From Cellvibrionales bacterium UBA1963 (lineage in GTDB: Bacteria; Pseudomonadota; Gammaproteobacteria; Pseudomonadales; UBA7434): 5,089 nt of DNA. The stretch spans positions 1 to 5,089 of the forward strand of contig DDED01000086.1 in assembly GCA_002336035.1 (NCBI GenBank). The letters are read 5' to 3'. Below are positions 1 through 5,089 of the stretch, in pieces (within the stretch, counting starts at the first letter, position 1; the number at the start of each line of letters is the position of its first letter). Position numbers and translations under genes: made by a program. Below the pieces are notes generated by a model. The model worked only from the letters and a program-made list of their open reading frames with translations, searched no databases and had not been told where the DNA came from.

Positions 1-2
1 AT

Positions 3-32
3 TTGCTCGATTTAGAGCCGTCGTCTTTATGA
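3..32 (+). CDS. 3' end of an upstream gene, possibly phytoene synthase (partial)
   Basis: The frame starting at base 3 reads LLDLEPSSL and stops with TGA at 30-32. It overlaps the ATG of the lycopene cyclase gene as ATGA, a typical sign of translational coupling inside an operon. Only nine codons are visible, so the protein cannot be identified from its sequence. In known bacterial carotenoid/retinal clusters the gene before crtY is often crtB (phytoene synthase) or another crt gene, so that is the best guess from context only. The nine open codons could also be chance. Confidence 0.45.
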   Translation: MLDLEPSSL

Positions 33-1159
33 GGCATGAAACAGCCGATATTGTCACGCTTGGTGCAGGCATGGCCGCTATGTCATTAACTTTATCACTG
101 CTGTTACGGGGTTACCAAGGGCGCATCATCATGCTTGACCGGTTGGCCGAGCCAAACGCAGATAAAACATGGTGTTTTTGGGGGCAGGCGTCAGTGCCGC
201 GTTACTTACAGCCCTTAATTAGACGGCAATGGTCACAATGGAGCGTGAGTCATAACGGTCGTGAAGTCGCTCAGTCGAGTATCAATGGAAAAAACGATTA
301 TTGCTGTATGTTAGCTGAAGACTTTTATCAGTTTGCCCTGTCGGTTATTGAGAAACACGATAACGTTTCTTTTTATGGTGAGCAAACGATTATTCAAGCG
401 GACGATCAAGGCCATAAGGTATCGGTGCGCAGCAGCGATTATCATATCGATGCTAGACACTGCCTCGATACTCGTCACGCTCCGTTGAAAAAGCAAGAGG
501 GACTGGTGCAATGTTTTGCTGGCGCATGGCTCGAGACTCGTCAAGCATTATTTAATCCAGACAAGGTTGAACTGATGCATAATTTAGAAAGTCGTGATGG
601 CTCATTACAGTTTGATTACGTATTGCCGATATCAACCCATCAGGCCTTATTTGAACTAACGTTTTTTTCACCTCAGCCATTATCGTTTGACGATTTAGCG
701 CGCGATGCCGAGCAAGCGATAAGATCTCGCTATGGTGACATTGACATGACGATACAGCGCCGTGAGCAAGGCATATTGCCGATGGCTGTTTATGCGCCGG
801 TACCCGATACAGACTCTTGGCATTTTGCGGGTATCGCTGGTGGTCATATGCGATCAGCCACGGGTTATGCCTTTGCGTCTGTTCAGCGATGGGCGCAAGT
901 TGTCGCTACCGCTTTGCTGGAAGGCCAACCTTGGCCTGCCTATCAACCCATTAAGTCTCGTTACCGATTGATGGATAAAATATTTTTACGGGTGCTAGCC
1001 AAGCACATGGATATCGCTCCGGCATTATTTATGACTTTGTTAGAGCAAACGGATAGTGTTCAATTTACGCGATTTATGACCGAGCGGGCCAGTTATCGAG
1101 ATTTACTTGCCATTATCAAAGCGATGCCAAAGCGCCCGTTTTTAAACGCCCTTTATTAA
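29..1159 (+). CDS. crtY: Lycopene beta-cyclase (CrtY type)
   Basis: This flavin-dependent enzyme turns the two linear ends of lycopene into beta-ionone rings, giving beta-carotene at the membrane. The 376-residue length is close to the usual CrtY length of about 380-390. Visible signatures are the N-terminal dinucleotide-binding loop GAGMAA (12-17) with an acidic residue ending the second strand (LDR, 36-38), KTWCFW (46-51), FDYVLPIS (195-202) followed by LFELTFF, EQGILPM (246-252), and the C-terminal flavin-fold motif GGHMRSATGYAF (271-282). The C-terminal FTRFMTE (346-352) also fits. The ATG at 29 is chosen because it precedes the GAG loop by the usual distance and overlaps the preceding stop as ATGA. 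The frame is open to the window edge, so a slightly earlier start is possible. No strong Shine-Dalgarno is seen, consistent with coupling. The blh gene follows after 23 bases. Confidence 0.93.
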   Translation: MRHETADIVTLGAGMAAMSLTLSLLLRGYQGRIIMLDRLAEPNADKTWCFWGQASVPRYLQPLIRRQWSQWSVSHNGREVAQSSINGKNDYCCMLAEDFYQFALSVIEKHDNVSFYGEQTIIQADDQGHKVSVRSSDYHIDARHCLDTRHAPLKKQEGLVQCFAGAWLETRQALFNPDKVELMHNLESRDGSLQFDYVLPISTHQALFELTFFSPQPLSFDDLARDAEQAIRSRYGDIDMTIQRREQGILPMAVYAPVPDTDSWHFAGIAGGHMRSATGYAFASVQRWAQVVATALLEGQPWPAYQPIKSRYRLMDKIFLRVLAKHMDIAPALFMTLLEQTDSVQFTRFMTERASYRDLLAIIKAMPKRPFLNALY

Positions 1160-1182
1160 GCGACAACATATTCAGTGATAAA

Positions 1183-2088
1183 ATGTTAAGCAATCAAACG
1201 ACCCCGCCGATAATTAAGATTTTTGCAGGCTTTTGTTTGCTGTCGGTGCTGTTTGCTTTAGCGTATGACGCATCGCTCACCTATAAAATTCCTATTTTAG
1301 TGATTTTAATGGCATTAGTCGGTATGCCGCATGGCGCACTTGATGTGATGATGATCGCTCGCCTGGCAAAAATAAATGAGTCTAGAGGACCTTCAGAACT
1401 TGGTGTTAGTCGATTTTATTGGCTTCGTCTTTTGAGATATTACTCACTGTATATCGGTATTGCTGCATTAGCGTTTGGTTTTTGGTTGCTTTTGCCCAGT
1501 ACCGCATTGATCGTGTTTTTACTAATGGCTGTTTTACATTTTCGTCATGACTGGCAGGGTTTCGGTGGCGGACTGATGCAGATGAGCTTGGCCGCTTTAG
1601 TGGTCACCGCGCCAGCTTGCTTTCATGCTGAGGCTATTGCAGGGTATTTTCATGCACTCTTTTTATCGGATCAAGCAATTTCAATCATCATTGTTAGTAT
1701 GCAGAGTGTTGCGATATCGGCTATTTTAGTTGGTCTGTACGCGTCAAAAATTTTATCTCTTAGTCGATTTTTGACCATGACAGGGGTTGGTATTAGCGCC
1801 TATTGTTTAGACCCGCTACTGTTTTTCATTGCTTACTTTTGCAGTTTGCATTCGCTCTTACATACCTTATCAATTAAAGATGAGTTTGACTTGTCATGGC
1901 TAAAACTCTTATATAGAGTCGTGCCGCCTATGCTACTAACGTTATTATTAATGGGTGTGGTTTACGTATCAGTGCCGTTTCAATCAGTCGATACCCAATG
2001 GCTGAGAATTATCTTTATAGGTTTATTCGCTTTGACCGTTCCTCATATGTTGCTGACTCTTTATTTTCAAAGAGCTATGGGTCGCTAA
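1183..2088 (+). CDS. blh: Beta-carotene 15,15'-dioxygenase, Brp/Blh family
   Basis: This integral membrane iron enzyme cleaves beta-carotene at its central double bond into two molecules of retinal, the chromophore of microbial rhodopsins. The 301-residue protein is almost wholly hydrophobic, with several membrane segments. Family motifs are GMPHGALD (47-54, His50), LHFRHDW (118-124, His119 and His122), SLHSLLHT (221-228, His223 and His227) and TVPHMLL (285-291, His288). Mutagenesis of a marine Blh implicated a set of four histidines including an HxxxH pair. By position His50, His119, His223 and His227 are the likely iron ligands here; that mapping is inferred. The gene lies 23 bases after crtY on the same strand with only a weak Shine-Dalgarno, so it is probably co-transcribed. 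The ATG at 1183 leaves a short tail before the first helix. A rhodopsin partner is expected but not present here. Confidence 0.95.
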   Translation: MLSNQTTPPIIKIFAGFCLLSVLFALAYDASLTYKIPILVILMALVGMPHGALDVMMIARLAKINESRGPSELGVSRFYWLRLLRYYSLYIGIAALAFGFWLLLPSTALIVFLLMAVLHFRHDWQGFGGGLMQMSLAALVVTAPACFHAEAIAGYFHALFLSDQAISIIIVSMQSVAISAILVGLYASKILSLSRFLTMTGVGISAYCLDPLLFFIAYFCSLHSLLHTLSIKDEFDLSWLKLLYRVVPPMLLTLLLMGVVYVSVPFQSVDTQWLRIIFIGLFALTVPHMLLTLYFQRAMGR

Positions 2089-2090
2089 CA

Positions 2091-2177
2091 GTTGTACCCA
2101 TCATCGGTAGTTTAGGTATTTTATTGATGGCGTTACCGCTTTTGGTTATCGGTAGCATGCGCCGTAAACAAGCCTAG
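2091..2177 (+). pseudogene. C-terminal sorting-tail-like fragment (possible gene stump)
   Basis: Three bases after the blh stop, in a different frame, 28 codons read VVPIIGSLGILLMALP and then LLVIGSMRRKQA before a TAG stop at 2175-2177. A VP motif, a hydrophobic helix of about 18 residues and a basic RRK end match the layout of C-terminal protein-sorting signals such as PEP-CTERM and IPTL-CTERM. The run G-x-L-x-LMAL is close to the IPTL type. There is no start of its own after blh. The frame is open back to 1917, with one ATG at 1998 that would lie inside blh and give a 59-residue product. The best reading is the 3' stump of an exported protein gene whose front was lost. Alternatives are a frameshifted extra helix of Blh, a small overlapping gene, or chance. 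Confidence 0.35.
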
Positions 2178-2209
2178 ACAAACTTTGTTCACGATGCCGC
2201 CCCCATTCT

Positions 2210-2235
2210 AAAAACAGTGTGGTTTTTTGATTTTT
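2210..2235 (+). terminator. Weak AT-rich hairpin with T-run after blh
   Basis: AAAAAC (2210-2215) can pair with GTTTTT (2222-2227) across a six-base loop, and a T-rich stretch follows. It sits where the carotenoid operon should end. The stem holds only one G-C pair, so this is a poor intrinsic terminator and may be fortuitous. No convincing -35/-10 pair was found in the remaining gap before 2342. Confidence 0.22.
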
Positions 2236-2343
2236 ATTGCAAGTTGTTTCATGGTAAAAACGAACCCGTCAAGACTTGTAGTCTCTCCTAAGCTCTGTCA
2301 ACATAAAAATAACCGCGATAAGCCTTTTCCATCCACACACATT

Positions 2344-2347
2344 GGAG
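2344..2347 (+). promoter_or_regulatory. Ribosome binding site GGAG fixing the MDR gene start
   Basis: GGAG lies six bases before the ATG at 2354. The in-frame TTG at 2342 overlaps this site and would place the Shine-Dalgarno inside the gene, so the ATG at 2354 is the likely start. Confidence 0.75.
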
Positions 2348-2353
2348 ATTCTA

Positions 2354-3337
2354 ATGAAAGCTTGGGTTTGTGAAGCCTTAACGGGCGAAGACGGATTACT
2401 ATTCCAAGAACAGTCATCATTACCTTGTGGTGCCGAACAGATACGGATCAAAAATCATGTCATCGGCTTAAATTTCCCCGATGTCTTGATCACTCGTGGC
2501 TTGTATCAGATGAAACTAGAACCGCCTTTTATACCTGGCAGTGAGTGCGCGGGTGAGGTGATCGAAGTGGGTTCTGCCGTTACCGATATTGCGGTTGGCC
2601 AGCGTGTCTTGGCCATGACAGGCATTGGAGCGTTTGCGCAAGAGTTGCTGGTATCACCACCGATGCAGCAAGTGATGACCATACCTGACACCATGACGTT
2701 TGATGATGCCGCGGCCTTTAATATGGTCTATGGCACGGCCATGCACGGACTTAAACAGCGAGGTAACCTTCAGCCAGACGAGGCGGTATTGGTGTTAGGT
2801 TCGGCTGGAGGTTGTGGCAGTGCTGCGGTGCAAATTGCCAAAGCCATGGGTGCGACCGTTATTGCAGGTGCCAGCAGTGATGAGAAATGCCAGCGGGCTA
2901 TAGCATGCGGGGCTGATTTTGCGGTCAATTATAGCGAAGAAAATCTAAGAGACCGCGTGATGGCGTTGACTGACAATAAAGGGGTTAACGTCGTCTTTGA
3001 TCCCGTTGGCGATGCCTTATTTAAGCAGGCCATTCGTTGCCTGGGTTGGAACGGACGTTATCTTGTCGTGGGGTTTGCTGGCGGTGAGATTCCTCGTTTT
3101 TCGGTCAATTATACGATTTTGAAATCGATTGCAGTGATTGGCGTGGCTTATGGCATGTCAGCAATTGACAACCCTTCAATGAATCAAAGCAATTTTAATC
3201 AACTCTTTGCGTGGTATCAGCAGGGCTTGCTAAAGCCTCTGCTCGATAAACCTCATGCATTTGATCGTATTCAGCAAGCCTTAGCCCGTTTAAATGAGGG
3301 CAAAGCATTGGGTAAGTTAGTGGTTCGTGTTGAATAA
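2354..3337 (+). CDS. NADPH:quinone oxidoreductase family protein (zinc-free MDR)
   Basis: This is a medium-chain dehydrogenase/reductase of the quinone oxidoreductase branch. Members transfer hydride from NAD(P)H to quinones or to the double bond of enones and enoyl thioesters in the cytoplasm. The 327-residue length is normal for the family. An N-terminal GroES-like domain carries GLNFPDVLITRGLYQ (38-52) and PPFIPGSECAGEV (57-69). The Rossmann domain has the nucleotide loop GSAGGCG (149-155), then AGASSDEK (171-178), where Ser/Lys residues fit binding of the NADPH phosphate, GADFAVNY (186-193) and DPVGD (216-220). The C-terminal GKALGKLVVRV is typical. The cysteine set for structural zinc seen in alcohol dehydrogenases is absent. 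It starts with a good ribosome binding site and is followed 41 bases later by an SDR gene, so the two probably share a transcript. The family assignment is firm; the substrate is not knowable here. Confidence 0.92.
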   Translation: MKAWVCEALTGEDGLLFQEQSSLPCGAEQIRIKNHVIGLNFPDVLITRGLYQMKLEPPFIPGSECAGEVIEVGSAVTDIAVGQRVLAMTGIGAFAQELLVSPPMQQVMTIPDTMTFDDAAAFNMVYGTAMHGLKQRGNLQPDEAVLVLGSAGGCGSAAVQIAKAMGATVIAGASSDEKCQRAIACGADFAVNYSEENLRDRVMALTDNKGVNVVFDPVGDALFKQAIRCLGWNGRYLVVGFAGGEIPRFSVNYTILKSIAVIGVAYGMSAIDNPSMNQSNFNQLFAWYQQGLLKPLLDKPHAFDRIQQALARLNEGKALGKLVVRVE

Positions 3338-3378
3338 TTATCATCATCGCGCGTTAATAATAACGAGAGGAATAAGCT

Positions 3379-4236
3379 ATGTCTGACAGACTATTGAGTA
3401 ATAAAATTGCTTTAGTGACTGGCGGGGCAAGCGGTATTGGTTTTGCCGCCGCAAGGCTGTTTGCTGAAGAAGGCGCGCAACTAATTCTCGCTGACAAGGA
3501 TCCTAAAAAATTGATGCAAGCCGAAAACTGGTTTGCCGAGCATAACTATTCATTGCTCGCTGTTGAATGTGATGTCTGTGATTCAAGCCAGGTCGCATCA
3601 TTAATGGCAAAAGTGCAGTCCGTTCATGGCCATCTTGATGTGCTGGTTAATAATGTGGGTGATTTTTTAGGTCGTATCAAACCGTTTGTGAAGATGACTG
3701 ACGACGACATTGATGACTTGTTTAGCGTTAACTTACGTCAGTTAATGATCTGCACACGTGACGCCATTCCCTTATTAAAGCAAGCCGCGCAGCAGGCCAG
3801 TATCATTTGTATTTCATCGATTGAAGGGTATCGCGGCATGCCTAACATTGCCCCTTACGGTGCCTATAAGTTAGGGATTGAAGGCTTTGTTAAAAGTATT
3901 GCCCTTGAGTTGGGCCCTGATAATATTCGTGTCAATGCTATCGCACCAGAGACCACTGAAACCGATCAAGTCCAACCCAAGAAGTGGATTAGCGAAGCCA
4001 ATTACCCCCGTGTCAAAGAATGGATTCCCCTTGGCCGCTTTGGTCAGCCTGATGACATTGCGGGGAGTGCATTGTTTTTGGCCAGTCGATTATCCCAATG
4101 GATAACGGGTACGGTGATTCATTGTGATGGCGGGGCACTCGCTGCTGCAGGCTGGTATCGCACGCCAGAAGGGGCTTGGACGAATACTCCGGTTATCACC
4201 GAAAGCGGAATTGTGGGCTTAATTGACAACGATTAA
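3379..4236 (+). CDS. Short-chain dehydrogenase/reductase (classical SDR)
   Basis: This is a cytoplasmic NAD(P)-dependent oxidoreductase acting on an alcohol/ketone pair of unknown substrate. Classical SDR features are all visible: TGGASGIG (14-21) for the cofactor, Asp39 after the second strand (suggesting NAD over NADP), CDV (64-66), NNVG (91-94, in place of the usual NNAG), and the catalytic tetrad Asn118, Ser147, Tyr160 and Lys164 (YGAYK). The usual PG after the fifth strand is PE (190-191). The C-terminal dimer strand region WITGTVIHCDGG is followed by an unusually long tail of about 34 residues containing GWYRTPEGAWTN, making the protein 285 residues against about 250 for a typical classical SDR. 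An AGAGGA-like Shine-Dalgarno (3366-3371, AGAGGA) lies seven bases before the ATG. It lies 41 bases after the MDR gene on the same strand, so co-transcription is likely. The tail may mark a subfamily; I cannot name its substrate. Confidence 0.93.
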   Translation: MSDRLLSNKIALVTGGASGIGFAAARLFAEEGAQLILADKDPKKLMQAENWFAEHNYSLLAVECDVCDSSQVASLMAKVQSVHGHLDVLVNNVGDFLGRIKPFVKMTDDDIDDLFSVNLRQLMICTRDAIPLLKQAAQQASIICISSIEGYRGMPNIAPYGAYKLGIEGFVKSIALELGPDNIRVNAIAPETTETDQVQPKKWISEANYPRVKEWIPLGRFGQPDDIAGSALFLASRLSQWITGTVIHCDGGALAAAGWYRTPEGAWTNTPVITESGIVGLIDND

Positions 4237-4276
4237 AGCGCAGCTATTCATTAGTGAACACTCTTCATACGTGCAA

Positions 4277-4288
4277 AGTGAGCTCACT
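4277..4288. repeat. 12-bp perfect palindrome AGTGAGCTCACT
   Basis: AGTGAGCTCACT is its own reverse complement and lies 40 bases after the SDR stop. It has no loop and no following T-run, so it is a poor terminator. It could be a protein binding site, but it is not next to an identifiable promoter and a palindrome of this size may occur by chance. Confidence 0.3.
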
Positions 4289-4367
4289 CGAGCCGTGTTA
4301 ATGCCGGCGTCAAACCCCAAGTCGATTAAATAAAAACCAGCATTAAGAAAAAAATGGCCATAAGAAT

Positions 4368-4755
4368 TTAAAAATTGAGACCTATTGATGAGGAATCATA
4401 AGCAGAAAAAGTTTCATCTATTGCTTTTATCAACTGAACGTCTTGTTGCAACAAGTTTTGAAAAGACCGCCGATAGGTTTTAGCAATGGCATTGAGGCTG
4501 GTAAGGATTACGGTTACTACTGAGAATCATTTTGCAGGGTTCATCGATACCGGCTAAACGGCTCATTTTCAGTCGTTGCTTCTCAGGACAAATGGATCCA
4601 TTCAGGCCGAATAAGGACCACTCCTTGGTGAGAAAAATTAAAATACAGCACAGCGCATGTTGTATTTTATCTAACCATAATGGCTGTTTGTTGATCTTAT
4701 TGTTGTTAAAATGAACAGCGTGAGGTTTGAGATTAATGAATCGAAGGCTGATCAA
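4368..4755 (-). pseudogene. Possible decayed antisense gene, unrecognised
   Basis: On the minus strand an open frame of 91 codons (4755-4480) ends shortly after NRNPYQPQCHC. An overlapping frame, shifted by one base, is open from 4526 down to a stop at 4370-4368 and reads like ordinary protein (NAIAKTYRRSFQNLLQQDV, then LIKAIDETFSAYD). Joined by one frameshift near 4490-4520 they would make a protein of about 125 residues. No family is recognised, no Shine-Dalgarno is evident before the first ATG, and both frames could be chance in AT-rich DNA. This is a suggestion, not a gene call. Confidence 0.15.
4639..4669. other. Hairpin with 12-bp stem and 7-base loop
   Basis: TAAAATACAGCA (4639-4650) pairs with TGTTGTATTTTA (4658-4669) over the loop CAGCGCA, with one G.T wobble and no mismatch. 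The outer stem is A/T-rich, so either strand's transcript ends its hairpin in U-rich sequence. It could act as a weak bidirectional terminator or as a structured RNA element. It lies between the SDR and SnoaL-like genes, where separation of transcripts would make sense. Confidence 0.4.
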
Positions 4756-4765
4756 TCAGTGTTCG
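4742..4765. promoter_or_regulatory. Operator-like imperfect dyad upstream of the SnoaL-like gene
   Basis: CGAAGGCTGAT (4742-4752) is mirrored around the central CA by ATCAGTGTTCG (4755-4765). Nine of eleven positions pair by Watson-Crick rules, with one further G.T. Its 24-bp length and two-fold symmetry resemble operators of dimeric regulators such as TetR or GntR types. It lies 137 bases before the SnoaL-like start. No clear -35/-10 pair is seen beside it, so operator function is inferred. Confidence 0.25.
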
Positions 4766-4798
4766 CCATTGTAATGCGCACTTTATCCTGAAAAACTT

Positions 4799-4906
4799 AT
4801 GAAAGAAATAAAAGCCGCTGTCGTTTACGGGTTGTTCGGTATGATATTTCACAAAAAGATGAAACATAAAATGATCAACCAAAAAGTTATTTTAGGACCG
4901 AGATGA
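4799..4906 (+). CDS. Small ORF, 35 codons, overlapping the SnoaL-like start
   Basis: An ATG at 4799 opens 35 codons beginning MKEIKAAVVYGLFG and ending with TGA at 4904-4906, which overlaps the next ATG as ATGA. The product would be basic (many Lys, several Met and His) with no recognised domain. The first residues recall the N-terminus of zinc alcohol dehydrogenases (MKxIKAAVV), so it might be a remnant of one, but the resemblance ends there. The Shine-Dalgarno before 4799 is poor. Internal ATGs at 4841, 4859 and 4871 would give still shorter peptides. It could be a translationally coupled leader peptide or non-coding. Confidence 0.22.
   Translation: MKEIKAAVVYGLFGMIFHKKMKHKMINQKVILGPR
4894..4897 (+). 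promoter_or_regulatory. Ribosome binding site AGGA for the SnoaL-like gene
   Basis: AGGA lies five bases before the ATG at 4903 and supports that start. It falls inside the small ORF that overlaps the gene. Confidence 0.65.
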
Positions 4907-5089
4907 GAAACCACGATCAAGACATTACTAATTTATTATTTACTTATACTGAACGTTTTGATTTAGGCGATTTCGAAGGTGCCGCCGATATATTTAAGCA
5001 TGCAAAAATTATTATTGGGTCAAATGGAGAGACCATCAACAGCCAGGGTTTATTAGAGAACTGGCGGTCAATGGTCGTGGTTTATGAAT
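4903..5089 (+). CDS. SnoaL-like / NTF2-fold family protein (partial, 3' end missing)
   Basis: At least 62 codons are open to the window end. The N-terminus reads ITNLLFTYTERFDLGDFEG (8-26), then AADIFKHA (27-34), GLLENW (49-54) and MVVVY (57-61). This pattern (helix with LLxxYxExxDxGDFEGxAxxF, later a tryptophan and an MV-x-x-Y stretch) is typical of SnoaL-like, nuclear transport factor 2-fold proteins. They form small cone-shaped alpha+beta barrels and act as hydratases, isomerases, cyclases or ligand-binding proteins. Full members are usually about 130-160 residues, so roughly half or more lies beyond the window. The ATG at 4903 follows a good AGGA site. The gene lies downstream of MDR and SDR genes on the same strand, which fits a catabolic neighbourhood, but the gap of over 650 bases argues for its own promoter. 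Catalytic residues cannot be judged from this fragment. Confidence 0.8.
   Translation, partial: MRNHDQDITNLLFTYTERFDLGDFEGAADIFKHAKIIIGSNGETINSQGLLENWRSMVVVYE

Larger units (their letters stand above)
4237..4798. other. Gene-poor, structured intergenic region
   Basis: About 560 bases carry no protein I recognise on either strand. Open frames here (up to 91 codons antisense, 60 codons sense) lack good start signals and family motifs. The stretch is AT-rich and holds a perfect palindrome (4277-4288), a strong hairpin (4639-4669) and an imperfect dyad (4742-4765), each listed separately. It contains no tRNA, no CRISPR repeats and no clear inverted-repeat ends of an insertion sequence. It may combine the end of the MDR-SDR transcript, a decayed gene and the control region of the SnoaL-like gene. 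Confidence 0.5.

Noticed and set aside
311..544. Minus-strand open frame of 77 codons inside crtY
   Set aside because: It lies wholly within a well-supported gene and its product resembles no family, so it is a shadow frame.
762..971. Second + strand frame of 69 codons inside crtY
   Set aside because: It overlaps the conserved GGHMRSATGY region of crtY in another frame and has no independent support.
2178..2188. Short dyad ACAAACTTTGT just after the sorting-tail stop
   Set aside because: Five-base arms around a single base are common by chance and cannot form a stable hairpin.
2342..2353. TTG at 2342 as start of the MDR gene, adding four residues
   Set aside because: It overlaps the GGAG ribosome binding site that is well placed for the ATG at 2354, and family members begin at MKAW-like sequences.
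2269..2451. Minus-strand open frame of 60 codons across the start of the MDR gene
   Set aside because: It overlaps the MDR ribosome binding site and N-terminus, and shows no recognisable motif.
2506..2694. Minus-strand open frame of 62 codons inside the MDR gene
   Set aside because: It is a shadow of the GroES-like domain coding sequence.
3878..4105. Second + strand frame of 75 codons inside the SDR gene
   Set aside because: It is a shadow of the SDR catalytic region.
4292..4308. GCCG/CGGC four-base stem as a terminator for the SDR transcript
   Set aside because: The stem is too short, the loop is nine bases and no T-run follows.
4532..4714. + strand open frame of 60 codons in the gene-poor gap
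   Set aside because: No Shine-Dalgarno or family motif, and it runs through the hairpin; no evidence of coding.
4237..4798. Insertion sequence or integron-type element filling the gap
   Set aside because: No transposase motif, no matched terminal inverted repeats and no target duplication could be seen.

Overview
The window looks like a piece of chromosome from a gammaproteobacterium, probably marine. This rests on the recognisable protein families, moderate base composition (about mid-40s % G+C by eye) and ordinary Shine-Dalgarno spacing. I cannot name the genus. All confident genes lie on the + strand.

Left part (1-2088): the end of a carotenoid-to-retinal operon. The last codons of an unidentified upstream gene overlap, by ATGA, the start of a CrtY-type lycopene beta-cyclase (29-1159). 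After 23 bases comes a Brp/Blh-family beta-carotene 15,15'-dioxygenase (1183-2088). CrtY closes the rings of lycopene to give beta-carotene, and Blh cleaves beta-carotene into retinal. No rhodopsin gene is in the window, so the retinal presumably serves a rhodopsin encoded further upstream or elsewhere. Directly after the blh stop, a short open frame in another phase (2091-2177) reads like the C-terminal sorting tail of an exported protein (VP motif, hydrophobic helix, RRK). It may be the stump of a gene broken where the carotenoid/retinal cassette joined older DNA.

Middle part (2178-4236): a short intergenic gap, then two co-directional oxidoreductase genes 41 bases apart. They are a zinc-free quinone oxidoreductase-type MDR protein (2354-3337) and a classical short-chain dehydrogenase/reductase with an intact catalytic tetrad (3379-4236). 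Each has a good ribosome binding site.

Right part (4237-5089): about 560 bases with no convincing gene. It holds a 12-bp perfect palindrome, a 12-bp-stem hairpin, an operator-like dyad and some unrecognised antisense reading frames that could be a decayed gene. It is followed by a possible 35-codon ORF that overlaps by ATGA the start of a SnoaL/NTF2-like protein (4903 to the window end, incomplete). The MDR, SDR and SnoaL-like set suggests a lipid, steroid or aromatic catabolic neighbourhood, but no substrate can be read from the sequence.

I found no clearly new system. The observations most worth following are the sorting-tail stump after blh and the structured gene-poor stretch before the SnoaL-like gene.
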